In this document: positions 1 through 5,985 of the stretch, piece after piece
Position numbering within the stretch: position 1 is the stretch's first letter
How the letters are laid out: each line of letters begins with the position of its first letter
Assembly (NCBI GenBank): GCA_023422735.1
Contig: JAFAGL010000255.1
Coordinates: 1-10,811, forward strand
Length of the DNA stretch: 10,811 nt
DNA from: Pseudomonadota bacterium
Lineage (GTDB): Bacteria > Pseudomonadota > Alphaproteobacteria > Rhizobiales > Rhizobiaceae
Direction: 5' to 3'
Position numbers and translations under genes: made by a program
Notes under the pieces: model-generated
Databases searched by the model: none
Seen by the model: the letters and a program-made list of their open reading frames with translations, nothing else
Told to the model about the DNA's origin: nothing

Positions 1-2
1 CG

Positions 3-497
3 CTGGACACGATTGACCCCGAATTGCGCCGCCAAGAGGTCAGCTATCCAACAAAGCTGAAGCCGGGCTCAATCGTGGTCGATACGCCGGCCCGGAGACT
101 TTACTTTATCCTGGGAGACAATCGCGCCGTTCGATATGGCGTGGGCGTAGGACGAGCGGGGCTCGCACTTAAGGGTGGCGCATCGGTTGGTCGCAAGGGA
201 AAGTGGCCGCGCTGGACGCCAACTGCCAACATGATACGTCGCGAAGCACGTTACAAGAAATATGCTGGCGGAATGGCCGGCGGTCTCAACAATCCGCTGG
301 GTGCACGCGCGATCTACCTTTATCGACAGGGTCGCGACACGATGTTCCGCATCCACGGGACAAATCAGCCGAAATCAATCGGTCAGGCTATGTCGAGCGG
401 CTGTATCCGCATGCTTAATCATGACGTGATCGATCTTTATGAACGCGTTCAACCTGGCGCGCAGGTCGTCGTCATCCAGGCGAGCACCACATCCTGA
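3..497 (+). CDS. L,D-transpeptidase (YkuD domain), 5' end outside window
   Basis: The frame is open to the left edge, so the N-terminus (probably with the signal peptide) is missing; 164 residues are visible. The YkuD fold is seen from the beta-rich start (GSIVVDTPARRLYFI), through RAIYLY, to the active site. The catalytic His is at 354-356 in the RIHGTN motif. The nucleophile Cys is at 402-404 in SSGCIRM, the usual spacing for this family. Such enzymes act in the periplasm: they form 3-3 cross-links in peptidoglycan or, in alphaproteobacteria, attach outer-membrane proteins to peptidoglycan. The sequence does not tell which reaction this one performs. The protein ends soon after the conserved beta strand (AQVVVIQ), so there is no extra C-terminal domain. 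A hairpin terminator follows 21 bases after the stop. The family call is firm; the start and any N-terminal domain cannot be seen. Confidence 0.93.
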   Translation: MDTIDPELRRQEVSYPTKLKPGSIVVDTPARRLYFILGDNRAVRYGVGVGRAGLALKGGASVGRKGKWPRWTPTANMIRREARYKKYAGGMAGGLNNPLGARAIYLYRQGRDTMFRIHGTNQPKSIGQAMSSGCIRMLNHDVIDLYERVQPGAQVVVIQASTTS

Positions 498-518
498 TCT
501 CAATTCGCATTCATTAGA

Positions 519-548
519 AATGGCCGGTGAGCGACGCTGCCGGCCATT
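519..548. terminator. Hairpin terminator between convergent genes
   Basis: A perfect 9-bp inverted repeat (AATGGCCGG / CCGGCCATT) encloses 12 bases. On the plus strand it is followed by a T-rich stretch (ATTCTTAT), on the minus strand by TTCTAATG. It lies between the L,D-transpeptidase stop and the stop of the secreted protein gene at 616. It could therefore end transcription from both sides, more convincingly from the left. Confidence 0.6.
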
Positions 549-592
549 ATTCTTATCCATTGTATCCAGCCCTGATGCAGAGCCGCACATCA

Positions 593-610
593 CTTTTGCA
601 TTGGCAAAAG
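593..610 (-). terminator. Short inverted repeat just past the stop of the secreted-protein gene
   Basis: CTTTTGC and GCAAAAG form a perfect 7-bp stem with a 4-base loop, starting 5 bases beyond the stop codon at 616-618. No T run follows on the minus strand, so it may protect the mRNA 3' end or act as a weak terminator ahead of the stronger hairpin at 519-548. Confidence 0.35.
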
Positions 611-615
611 CGCAA

Positions 616-1017
616 TCAACTCGCTTTCTTGGTCACAAGCGTCAGAGTGCCATCCGGCGACAGGCTCGTGACGATGACATGTTCCGCAGTCACACCCTTC
701 TCTTCTAAGGCCTGTTTTGCCTGGGGTACGGATTCAACGGTGCTCCGCAGCTGTTGAAGATTTTCAGGGCTGGTCTGCGCGACCACCTGATCAACCTGCT
801 TCTGGGTTTCAGCGGGCAATTCACTCACATCAACAACAGCAACGCGTTGAATTGCTGGTGCCTGGGCGGCCGGCGCACCCGCTGGTGCCTGCCCTTCAGC
901 CGGGGCTGGAGCTGGGGCAGCTGCTGGTGGATTTGCTGGGGTGGTGGCTTCTTGCGCATGGGCCGCGAACACGCCACCAAAAGCGAGTGACGTGGTCAGG
1001 ATCAAAATCTTGCGCAT
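616..1017 (-). CDS. Secreted Ala/Pro-rich protein of unknown function
   Basis: 133 residues. The start at 1017 is chosen because AAAAGGAG stands 6-7 bases upstream and because the first residues make a typical signal peptide (MRKILILTTSLAFGGVFAAHA, cleavage likely before QEA). An in-frame extension up to 1158 has neither feature. After cleavage, about 35 residues are very rich in Ala and Pro, resembling a flexible linker in the periplasm or cell wall. A soluble C-terminal part of about 80 residues follows, with predicted strands (RVAVVDV, HVIVTSL, GTLTLVT) around helices. I do not recognise the family. It has no cysteines after the signal and no catalytic motif that I can name. It lies downstream of gapR on the same strand, but 174 bases separate them, so an own promoter is likely. 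Secretion is well supported; function is unknown. Confidence 0.8.
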   Translation of the reverse strand: MRKILILTTSLAFGGVFAAHAQEATTPANPPAAAPAPAPAEGQAPAGAPAAQAPAIQRVAVVDVSELPAETQKQVDQVVAQTSPENLQQLRSTVESVPQAKQALEEKGVTAEHVIVTSLSPDGTLTLVTKKAS

Positions 1018-1040
1018 AGGAACTCCTTTTCCGTTTGCCT

Positions 1041-1052
1041 TTGCACGTGCAA
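1041..1052. promoter_or_regulatory. 12-base perfect palindrome in the leader of the secreted-protein gene
   Basis: TTGCACGTGCAA is perfectly self-complementary and lies 24 bases upstream of the start codon at 1017. With one G-T wobble the pairing extends two more bases on each side (1038-1055). A second perfect palindrome, TGAGGCCTCA, lies at 1066-1075. Either could be a dimeric repressor site or RNA structure near the ribosome binding site. No known regulator is assigned. Confidence 0.4.
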
Positions 1053-1191
1053 GGGACACAGGAAATGAGGCCTCAGACCGCTCTTCATTTGACAATTTCG
1101 TGACCACCTCGTGATCGGCTGCCGCAGTTACTAACAAAACCCGGACGGTCTGATGCACGGGGTCAACAGCGGATGGTCAGATCTAGGATAC

Positions 1192-1452
1192 TCAGATCAT
1201 TCCGAGAGCGTTTTTGTAGAGATCCAGGAGAGCCTCGGCTTCTTCCCGCTCAGCCTGATCCTGCTTACGTAAACGAATGATCTGACGAACCGCTTTCGTA
1301 TCAAAGCCTGTGCCCTTGCATTCGGCGTAGACGTCCTTGATGTCGTCCGAGATCGTCTTTTTTTCTTCCTCGAGGCGCTCAATACGCTCGATGAACGCAC
1401 GCAGCTGGCCCGCTGCAACGGTTTGCGAGGAATCTGTGACGTCGTCGGCCAT
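1192..1452 (-). CDS. gapR: GapR (DUF2312) nucleoid-associated DNA-binding protein
   Basis: 86 residues, close to the 89 of Caulobacter GapR. The DUF2312 core is clear: GQLRAFIERIERLEEEKK (about 15-32), then a second helical stretch TISDDIKDVYAECKGTGFDTKAVRQIIRLRKQ-like in composition with many basic residues, and an acidic helical end (EREEAEALLDLYKNAL). The start at 1452 has GGAG about 6 bases upstream; upstream in-frame ATGs lack a ribosome site. From work on Caulobacter, GapR forms a clamp-like multimer around overtwisted DNA ahead of replication and transcription forks and helps gyrase and topoisomerase IV. It is restricted to alphaproteobacteria, which supports the taxon call. It lies last in a same-strand group with the DUF1244 and N-formylglutamate amidohydrolase genes, 167 bases after the DUF1244 stop, so it may have its own promoter. 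The family is firm; essentiality here is inferred. Confidence 0.93.
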   Translation of the reverse strand: MADDVTDSSQTVAAGQLRAFIERIERLEEEKKTISDDIKDVYAECKGTGFDTKAVRQIIRLRKQDQAEREEAEALLDLYKNALGMI

Positions 1453-1470
1453 GGTGATCTCCGAATTCAT

Positions 1471-1489
1471 TGAAACACGCGCCGTTTCA
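1471..1489. promoter_or_regulatory. Inverted repeat upstream of gapR
   Basis: TGAAAC and GTTTCA form a perfect 6-bp inverted repeat with a 7-base spacer, ending 19 bases before the gapR start codon. It could be an operator half-site pair or a leader hairpin just before the ribosome binding site. Its short length makes chance possible. Confidence 0.3.
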
Positions 1490-1619
1490 GGCACGGGTGA
1501 AATGCGCACCGACTCAGGCGCGAGAAAGCCGAAAACTCGGCGGCGGTTCGATGCCAAAGCGAAGCCGGCGGGTCAACCCTGTTCCCACTGCCCTGCCTGC
1601 TCACATGACGATCTTGCAC

Positions 1620-1931
1620 TCATTGCCGATGCTGCGCGCTGCTTTCGAAAGCGGCGGTTTGCTCTGGCGTCGCGTCCTTTTGGTTTTTCTTTTTCCATTC
1701 CTCGAAGGGCATGCCGTAGATTAGGGTGCGAGCATGATCCTTCGATATCGGAGTTCCGGCATTCTGCGCCGCTTCGGCGTACCAGTTCGCGAGGCAGTTT
1801 CGGCAGAAACCGGCAAGATTCATAAGATCGATATTCTGAACATCGCTTCTCTCGGAGAGATGCTGGAGAAGCCGCCTAAAGGCTGACGCTTCAAGATCAC
1901 GCTTTTGCGCGTCCGTCAGTTGTTTCGCCAT
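1620..1931 (-). CDS. DUF1244 family protein
   Basis: 103 residues, the usual size of this small family. The signature block is plain: HLSERSDVQNIDLMNLAGF (about 24-42) followed by CRNCLANWY, with a C-x-x-C pair at residues 43 and 46. IYGMPFEEWK follows near 71-80. The start at 1931 has GAGG 9 bases upstream. It begins 4 bases after the stop of the N-formylglutamate amidohydrolase gene, which points to co-transcription and possibly coupled translation. It has no signal peptide or membrane segment, so it is cytoplasmic. The biochemical role of the family is not established. The C-x-x-C pair could bind metal or be redox active, but that is inference. The last 20 residues are polar and probably disordered. 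Confidence 0.9.
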   Translation of the reverse strand: MAKQLTDAQKRDLEASAFRRLLQHLSERSDVQNIDLMNLAGFCRNCLANWYAEAAQNAGTPISKDHARTLIYGMPFEEWKKKNQKDATPEQTAAFESSAQHRQ

Positions 1932-1935
1932 TCGC

Positions 1936-2742
1936 TTAATCCTCGCATTTTTCGACAGGGCCGCTTCGGGAACCAAAAAATTGAACTCGATGAACATCTT
2001 GGCGCGCATTTACCGCTTCAAAAATTGGCGCGAGCCGTTCCACCCATTCGGCGACGCCAACGTCATCACCAATCAAATCCTGCCGGATTTCAATGAGTGC
2101 GTGCGCAAAGCCCTGCCTGATTGCGTGAGTATACATAGTGTCACCGCGCAACGCGCCATCATAGGGTTCATTGTCGCCTACACAGAGGTCCGGATCGCTG
2201 GACAAATCCTGAATAAGGGGCCAGGCGGCGCGATGATCCGCATCCCACAGGACACCCACATGCCATGGCCGTACAAGAGCCTGCATAACGGGTGTGAAGG
2301 AATGAACCGACAGGATCAACGGCGCACGCCCACTCTCAACCTGAGTTCGCTCGATCGCCGTCGAAACAGCTGTATGGTAGGGCCGGAAGAAGCGATCTAG
2401 CCGCTTTTCCCGTTCCTCTGGAGAGAGAGGATAGTTGCCGGGGATGATCGTGCCATCATACAGCTGGCGGATCAAAGTTGGGTCATCTTCTCCACGATTG
2501 GGATCGATCAGGAGCCGCGAGAAATGTCCTAGAATCGCGGGAACATCGAGTTTTCGCGCTAACCCACGCGTCACCGCTTCTACACCGATATCGTAAGCAA
2601 TGTGCCGTTCGAATTCAGAGCGACTTAGCCCTAACGTTTCATACTCACTCGGCATGCGGCGTCCGGCATGATCGGCCAGCAGAATAAGTCCACGGGTCCA
2701 GTCACCGTTGATCGTTTCGAAACATTCAAATTCCGGTTCCAT
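1936..2742 (-). CDS. N-formylglutamate amidohydrolase family protein
   Basis: 268 residues from the preferred start at 2742, which has GGAAAG just upstream; an ATG at 2769 would add nine residues but has no ribosome site. Family motifs in order: LLADHAGRRMP near 22-31, HIAYDIG near 47-53, RLLIDPNR near 76-83, HSFTP near 147-151, RPWHVGVLWD near 158-167, and EIRQDLI in the C-terminal part. The His, Asp and Arg residues of these blocks are the likely zinc and substrate ligands. Family enzymes cleave N-formyl-L-glutamate to formate and glutamate, the last step of one histidine-degradation route (HutG). No hut gene is nearby; the neighbours are DUF1244 and gapR, so the substrate here may be another N-formyl or carboxylate compound. 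It is the first gene of the minus-strand group and faces the DUF1036-pyk pair across 217 bases. Confidence 0.88.
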   Translation of the reverse strand: MEPEFECFETINGDWTRGLILLADHAGRRMPSEYETLGLSRSEFERHIAYDIGVEAVTRGLARKLDVPAILGHFSRLLIDPNRGEDDPTLIRQLYDGTIIPGNYPLSPEEREKRLDRFFRPYHTAVSTAIERTQVESGRAPLILSVHSFTPVMQALVRPWHVGVLWDADHRAAWPLIQDLSSDPDLCVGDNEPYDGALRGDTMYTHAIRQGFAHALIEIRQDLIGDDVGVAEWVERLAPIFEAVNARQDVHRVQFFGSRSGPVEKCED

Positions 2743-2959
2743 TACTTTCCAATCGGTGCATTTTCTCATGAGAGATTTTTATTCCCACGCTATGAAAGCC
2801 GAAACAATGCCGCCCTTTGGACAAGGTTTGCTTCCATCTGATGCACGACCTTTCCCCTTCGGCATTTAAAGCGATTCAATAACAGGTCTCCTTTCGTTGA
2901 CACACGCGCTGAGTTTTCCGAAAAGGGACCCGAACCACGAAGAATTGGCTGGGGTAGGA

Positions 2960-3478
2960 ATGGTGACGCTGAGACGCTTCGCATCGATGCTATCGGCATT
3001 ACGCCAGTTGCACCGGATTCCGCGCTTGGGTTTGATCGCAATTGCGATTGCACCATTAATGCTCGTCAGCGCAACCGATGCGGCAAAAGCCGATTTCCGG
3101 GTTTGTAACGCCACTCAGAATCTTGTCGGAGTCGCAATCGGCTATCGTGCGAGCGCTGGATGGGTGACGGAGGGCTGGTGGCATATCGACGGATCCAGTT
3201 GCAAAACGCTGATAGAAGGGCCGTTGTCGTCGCGTTATTATTACCTTTATGCGGAGGATGCCGAGCGTGGAGGACGCTGGGACGGTCCTATCAACATGTG
3301 TGTGGCCGAGAGAGAATTTAAAATAGCCGGCGTTAGTGATTGCTTCGCAAGAGGTTTCCAGCGTTCCGGATTTCAAGAGTATGATACCGGGGATCAGGGC
3401 AGCTGGATGGTTCAGCTCACTGATGAATCGGTTGCCGGCGGGGCCACAAACCCCGTCACCGGAACAGGTGCCCAATGA
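2960..3478 (+). CDS. DUF1036 periplasmic protein upstream of pyk
   Basis: 172 residues from the ATG at 2960, preceded by GGGG and AGGA; upstream in-frame starts lack better sites. A basic N-terminus and a hydrophobic stretch (LGLIAIAIAPLMLVSA, about 24-39) end at AKA before DFRVCN, which reads as a signal peptide with an unusually long n-region. The mature part starts with the DUF1036 signature FRVCNATQNLVGVAIGY and continues with GWVTEGWW, YYYLYAED and a C-terminal CFARGFQ. Four cysteines (about 49, 81, 114 and 128) could form two disulfides in the periplasm. The stop overlaps the pyk ATG by 4 bases (ATGA), so the two are translated together. I recall this pairing with pyk as common in rhizobia, but the reason is unknown. 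The function of DUF1036 is not established. The last 20 residues are Gly/Thr-rich and probably disordered. Confidence 0.87.
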   Translation: MVTLRRFASMLSALRQLHRIPRLGLIAIAIAPLMLVSATDAAKADFRVCNATQNLVGVAIGYRASAGWVTEGWWHIDGSSCKTLIEGPLSSRYYYLYAEDAERGGRWDGPINMCVAEREFKIAGVSDCFARGFQRSGFQEYDTGDQGSWMVQLTDESVAGGATNPVTGTGAQ

Positions 3479-4911
3479 GACGCAGCCGCAAGGTAAAGAT
3501 ATTAGCCACGCTTGGGCCCGCTTCGTCCGACGTGGAGATGATCCGCAAGCTCTCCGAAGCCGGTGCCGATGTTTTCCGCATCAATATGAGTCACACCGAC
3601 CATGTATCAATGCGAGAGCTTGTCAATCGCATCCGCTCGGTGGAAGCAACGGTCGGACGACCGATTGGAATTTTGGCTGACCTTCAGGGACCGAAGCTCC
3701 GCGTCGGCAAGTTCGAGAACCGGAGCGTCGATTTAGAAGTCGGTCAATTGTTCACACTCGACGATAACCCGACGCCGGGTGACGCGACGCGTGTCCATCT
3801 GCCTCATCCAGAGATTCTTGAATCCGTGGAAGCTGGTCATAGTCTTCTTGTTGACGATGGCAAGCTCCAGCTGCTCGCCGAAAAAGTCGGCGACAACCGC
3901 ATTGTCTGCCGTGTGGTGGCAGGAAACAAGATTTCCGATAAGAAAGGCGTGAGCCTGCCTGACACCGATCTGCCGGTCGGGGCATTGACGGAGAAGGACC
4001 GGCTTGATCTCGATGCCGTTCTGGCCACCGGGGTAGATTGGGTTGCCCTGTCCTTTATTCAGCGCCCCGAAGACTTAGCCGAAGCCCGTAAAGTAGCACG
4101 CGGCCGTGCACTTCTGATGTCTAAAATCGAAAAGCCGCAAGCAGTTGCTCGGTTGGCTGAAATCATCGAGCTGTCTGACGCCTTAATGGTAGCACGTGGT
4201 GATCTCGGCGTAGAAATGCCGATTGAAGCCGTACCCGGCATACAAAAGCAGATCACACGCGCCGCCCGGCGTGCTGGTAAGCCTGTCGTTGTTGCAACGC
4301 AGATGCTCGAATCGATGATCGAAGCCCCGGTCCCAACACGCGCTGAAGTCTCCGATGTATCCATCGCGGTTTTCGAGGGCGCGGATGCCATCATGCTTTC
4401 GGCAGAATCGGCGGCTGGCAAATATCCTGTCGAAGCCGTCGGCATGATGAACAAGATAGCTGAACGAGTGGAGCGCGATCCAACTTATCCTGGCATCATC
4501 AATGCCCAGCGCTCCGAACCTGAAGCAACAGGCGCAGATGCGATCTCGCTTGCATCTCGGCAAATCGCGGAAACGCTCAAGCTAGCCGCTATCGTGACAT
4601 ATACAGCTTCCGGCACTACTGGTTTGCGTGCAGCACGCGAACGCCCGCGTGTGCCCATTATCGCCTTGTCGCCGGTTGTCGAGACAGCAAGGCGACTATC
4701 CCTCGTTTGGGGAACGCATTGTGTGGTGACGGCAGATGCAACGGATCTCGACGACATGGTCGATCGAGCTTGCCGGATTACACATTCCGAGGGTTTCGGC
4801 TCGCCAGGCGACCGTGTGATCATCACCGCTGGCGTTCCATTACGGACGCCAGGTGCAACTAACATGCTTCGTATCGCGTATATTGGTTCAGACGGATTAA
4901 GCGGCATCTGA
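3475..4911 (+). CDS. pyk: Pyruvate kinase, K+-independent type by sequence
   Basis: 478 residues, full length for a bacterial enzyme. It makes pyruvate and ATP from phosphoenolpyruvate and ADP, the last step of lower glycolysis, in the cytoplasm. Motifs: KILATLGPAS (8-17), FRINMSH (34-40; substrate and metal residues R35, N37, S39), DLQGPKLRVG (69-78), the small B domain to about 165, SKIEKP with catalytic K217 and metal ligand E219, ARGDLGVEM with D243, ATQMLESM (274-281), and PTRAEVSDV (287-295). The C-terminal regulatory domain follows. Where muscle-type enzymes have T113, K114 and E117, this one reads L70, Q71 and K74; Lys at that place is the published mark of enzymes that need no potassium. 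The allosteric effector cannot be read from the sequence. The start overlaps the DUF1036 stop (ATGA), so the pair forms a unit. A hairpin lies just after the stop. Confidence 0.97.
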   Translation: MRRSRKVKILATLGPASSDVEMIRKLSEAGADVFRINMSHTDHVSMRELVNRIRSVEATVGRPIGILADLQGPKLRVGKFENRSVDLEVGQLFTLDDNPTPGDATRVHLPHPEILESVEAGHSLLVDDGKLQLLAEKVGDNRIVCRVVAGNKISDKKGVSLPDTDLPVGALTEKDRLDLDAVLATGVDWVALSFIQRPEDLAEARKVARGRALLMSKIEKPQAVARLAEIIELSDALMVARGDLGVEMPIEAVPGIQKQITRAARRAGKPVVVATQMLESMIEAPVPTRAEVSDVSIAVFEGADAIMLSAESAAGKYPVEAVGMMNKIAERVERDPTYPGIINAQRSEPEATGADAISLASRQIAETLKLAAIVTYTASGTTGLRAARERPRVPIIALSPVVETARRLSLVWGTHCVVTADATDLDDMVDRACRITHSEGFGSPGDRVIITAGVPLRTPGATNMLRIAYIGSDGLSGI

Positions 4912-4936
4912 ACTCAAGCCAAGCACATTTAAAGGC

Positions 4937-4961
4937 GGGGCCTGTTAGAATATCAGGCCCC
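4937..4961. terminator. Hairpin at the pyk/TPR convergent junction
   Basis: GGGGCCTG and CAGGCCCC form a perfect 8-bp GC-rich stem with a 9-base loop, 25 bases after the pyk stop. Its right arm overlaps the stop codon of the TPR gene. Neither strand has a T run after it, so it is either a poor intrinsic terminator or a 3'-end stabiliser; termination may need Rho. Confidence 0.45.
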
Positions 4962-5555
4962 CTCGCCCGCGAGTTTGTCAGCCAGACGACCGACCTCGTT
5001 CTGCACATCCCTCAAGGTGGGATAAACAACTAAGATCTGCTCGTAGGCCCGTAGGGCCAAGTCTTCGCGGCCGGTCTGTTCCATGATTTCGGCCAGCCCG
5101 CGCATTGCTCCAAAATGGCGAGGTTCGAGTTCCAGAGTTCGCTGGATATCGACCATGGCCTTGGAAAACTCCTTCATTGAAAAGTGAAGGGTTGCGCGCT
5201 GGTAAACCGCCTCGGGGTAATCAGGTCTCAGCGCGATAACCTCGTCCAAGAAATCAAGCGCCTGATCGAATTTCTTTTCAGCGAGCGCCTTCGCCGCCCA
5301 TTTCATCATCAGATCAATATTCGCGCTGCCGGATTTGGCAAGGGTCGCGCCAATGCGATTTGCAAGCTGTTCAGCTCCAACTTGATTGCGCTGGCGCTTC
5401 AAGGCGCCAAACATTTCGTCGAGCGTTTTCTGCCGGTTAGCCAATTCGCGCCGGGAAGGAGAAACTAAGCTTTCAGCGCTCAACGGCCGAGAGAATGCCG
5501 GCGATAAAGCAGACAATGGAAAGCAGGCAATCAGACAAACAAAAACGTTCCGCAT
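4953..5555 (-). CDS. Secreted tetratricopeptide-repeat protein
   Basis: 200 residues from the ATG at 5555, chosen because it places a normal signal peptide at the N-terminus (MRNVFVCLIACFPLSALSPAFS). The ribosome site there is poor. An alternative ATG at 5630 would share its A with the stop codon of rpmJ (TGATG), a coupling arrangement, but would add 25 residues before the signal. After a helical linker there are three consecutive TPR-like units at about 80-111, 112-145 and 146-179. They show the expected pattern of small and aromatic residues (for example KFDQALDFLDEVIALRP and EFSKAMVDIQRTLELEP), and a capping helix follows. TPR domains bind other proteins; the partner is unknown. It is probably periplasmic and probably transcribed with rpmJ. 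Family and export are well supported; the exact start is not. Confidence 0.82.
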   Translation of the reverse strand: MRNVFVCLIACFPLSALSPAFSRPLSAESLVSPSRRELANRQKTLDEMFGALKRQRNQVGAEQLANRIGATLAKSGSANIDLMMKWAAKALAEKKFDQALDFLDEVIALRPDYPEAVYQRATLHFSMKEFSKAMVDIQRTLELEPRHFGAMRGLAEIMEQTGREDLALRAYEQILVVYPTLRDVQNEVGRLADKLAGEGA

Positions 5556-5629
5556 AGCACCGAAACTATTCGGCATTACGCGAAACGTCAAAATCAAATC
5601 ATTCTCAGCCGACATAAGCCGGCCAAGCA

Positions 5630-5755
5630 TCAACCCTGGCGAGCCTTGAAGCGAGGCGCAGTTTTGTTGATGATGTAAATCCGGCCCTTGCGACGAACCA
5701 GACGGTTTTCGCGGTGGCGGGCTTTCAGAGCCTTGAGCGAGTTCTTGATCTTCAT
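5630..5755 (-). CDS. rpmJ: 50S ribosomal protein L36, zinc-less (YkgO-type) form
   Basis: A 41-residue protein beginning MKIKNSLKALKARHREN and ending KTAPRFKARQG. This matches the longer, cysteine-free form of L36: the four zinc ligands of the classic 37-38-residue protein are all absent, and there is an insertion in the middle. In most alphaproteobacteria this is the only L36. In enterobacteria the equivalent (YkgO) is the zinc-starvation spare copy. L36 sits in the large subunit and helps stabilise 23S rRNA. The gene has a good promoter at 5832-5860 and a leader of about 70 bases with two hairpins. The weak ribosome site (GGA about 9 bases before ATG) is notable for a ribosomal protein. The stop codon overlaps a possible start of the TPR gene by one base. 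Confidence 0.96.
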   Translation of the reverse strand: MKIKNSLKALKARHRENRLVRRKGRIYIINKTAPRFKARQG

Positions 5756-5775
5756 CGGTCGTATCCGTTCAGGTG

Positions 5776-5816
5776 CGGCCGTAGGCCGAAATGAAAGGCG
5801 CGCCATCAGGCGCGCC
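5776..5816 (-). promoter_or_regulatory. Structured rpmJ leader: terminator-like hairpin plus a second stem-loop
   Basis: Read on the minus strand, GGCGCGCC-TGAT-GGCGCGCC (5816-5797) makes an 8-bp all-GC stem directly followed by TTTCATTT, the form of an intrinsic terminator. Eight bases after the hairpin comes a smaller stem, CGGCC-TAC-GGCCG (5788-5776). Both lie between the predicted transcription start near 5825 and the rpmJ start codon at 5755. This suggests attenuation or leader-based control of rpmJ. It could instead terminate stray transcription or protect the 5' end. Confidence 0.5.
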
Positions 5817-5831
5817 GAAACTGTGCGCTGT

Positions 5832-5860
5832 CTTTAGACGAGAGGGAGCCGAAATGTCAA
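5832..5860 (-). promoter_or_regulatory. Predicted housekeeping promoter of rpmJ
   Basis: On the minus strand a perfect -35 box TTGACA (5860-5855) is separated by exactly 17 bases from CTAAAG (5837-5832), which fits the alphaproteobacterial -10 region moderately well. Transcription would start near 5825, giving a leader of about 70 bases. Confidence 0.6.
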
Positions 5861-5946
5861 CCGTCCCGCAAAAGCAGACTATGTTTGCCGACGCGTTCGA
5901 TCGTACCATTTATTCCGTCGAGCTTGTTTGTTGGCAAGCTCGTTAA
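5854..5946 (+). CDS. Possible 30-codon small ORF, unknown
   Basis: An ATG at 5854 follows a strong ribosome site (AGGGAG, about 6 bases upstream) and opens a frame of 30 codons ending in TAA. The product would be short and mixed in character, with a more hydrophobic end (TIYSVELVCW). Its last codons lie inside a perfect inverted repeat (5919-5942). The start overlaps the -35 box of the rpmJ promoter on the other strand, so the similarity to a ribosome site may be chance. I recognise no homolog. It lies 39 bases before the LprI-family gene and could be a leader peptide for it. Confidence 0.25.
   Translation: MSTVPQKQTMFADAFDRTIYSVELVCWQAR
5919..5942. repeat. Perfect 8-bp inverted repeat before the LprI-family gene
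   Basis: CGAGCTTG and CAAGCTCG are separated by 8 bases (TTTGTTGG). The repeat lies 43 bases upstream of the start codon at 5986 and is followed by TTAATC on the plus strand. It could be an operator, a leader hairpin or a weak terminator. There is no proper T run. Confidence 0.45.
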
Positions 5947-5985
5947 TCAACGGCAATGACATTCACCAGAACAGGAGAGATCGCC

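Noticed and set aside
1018..1158. 47-residue N-terminal extension of the secreted protein
   Set aside because: The signal peptide and the strong ribosome site both point to the start at 1017; the extension would bury the signal.
2897..2925. TTGACA box upstream of the DUF1036 gene as a promoter
   Set aside because: No acceptable -10 box occurs 16-18 bases downstream (GAAAAG at best), so I did not list it.
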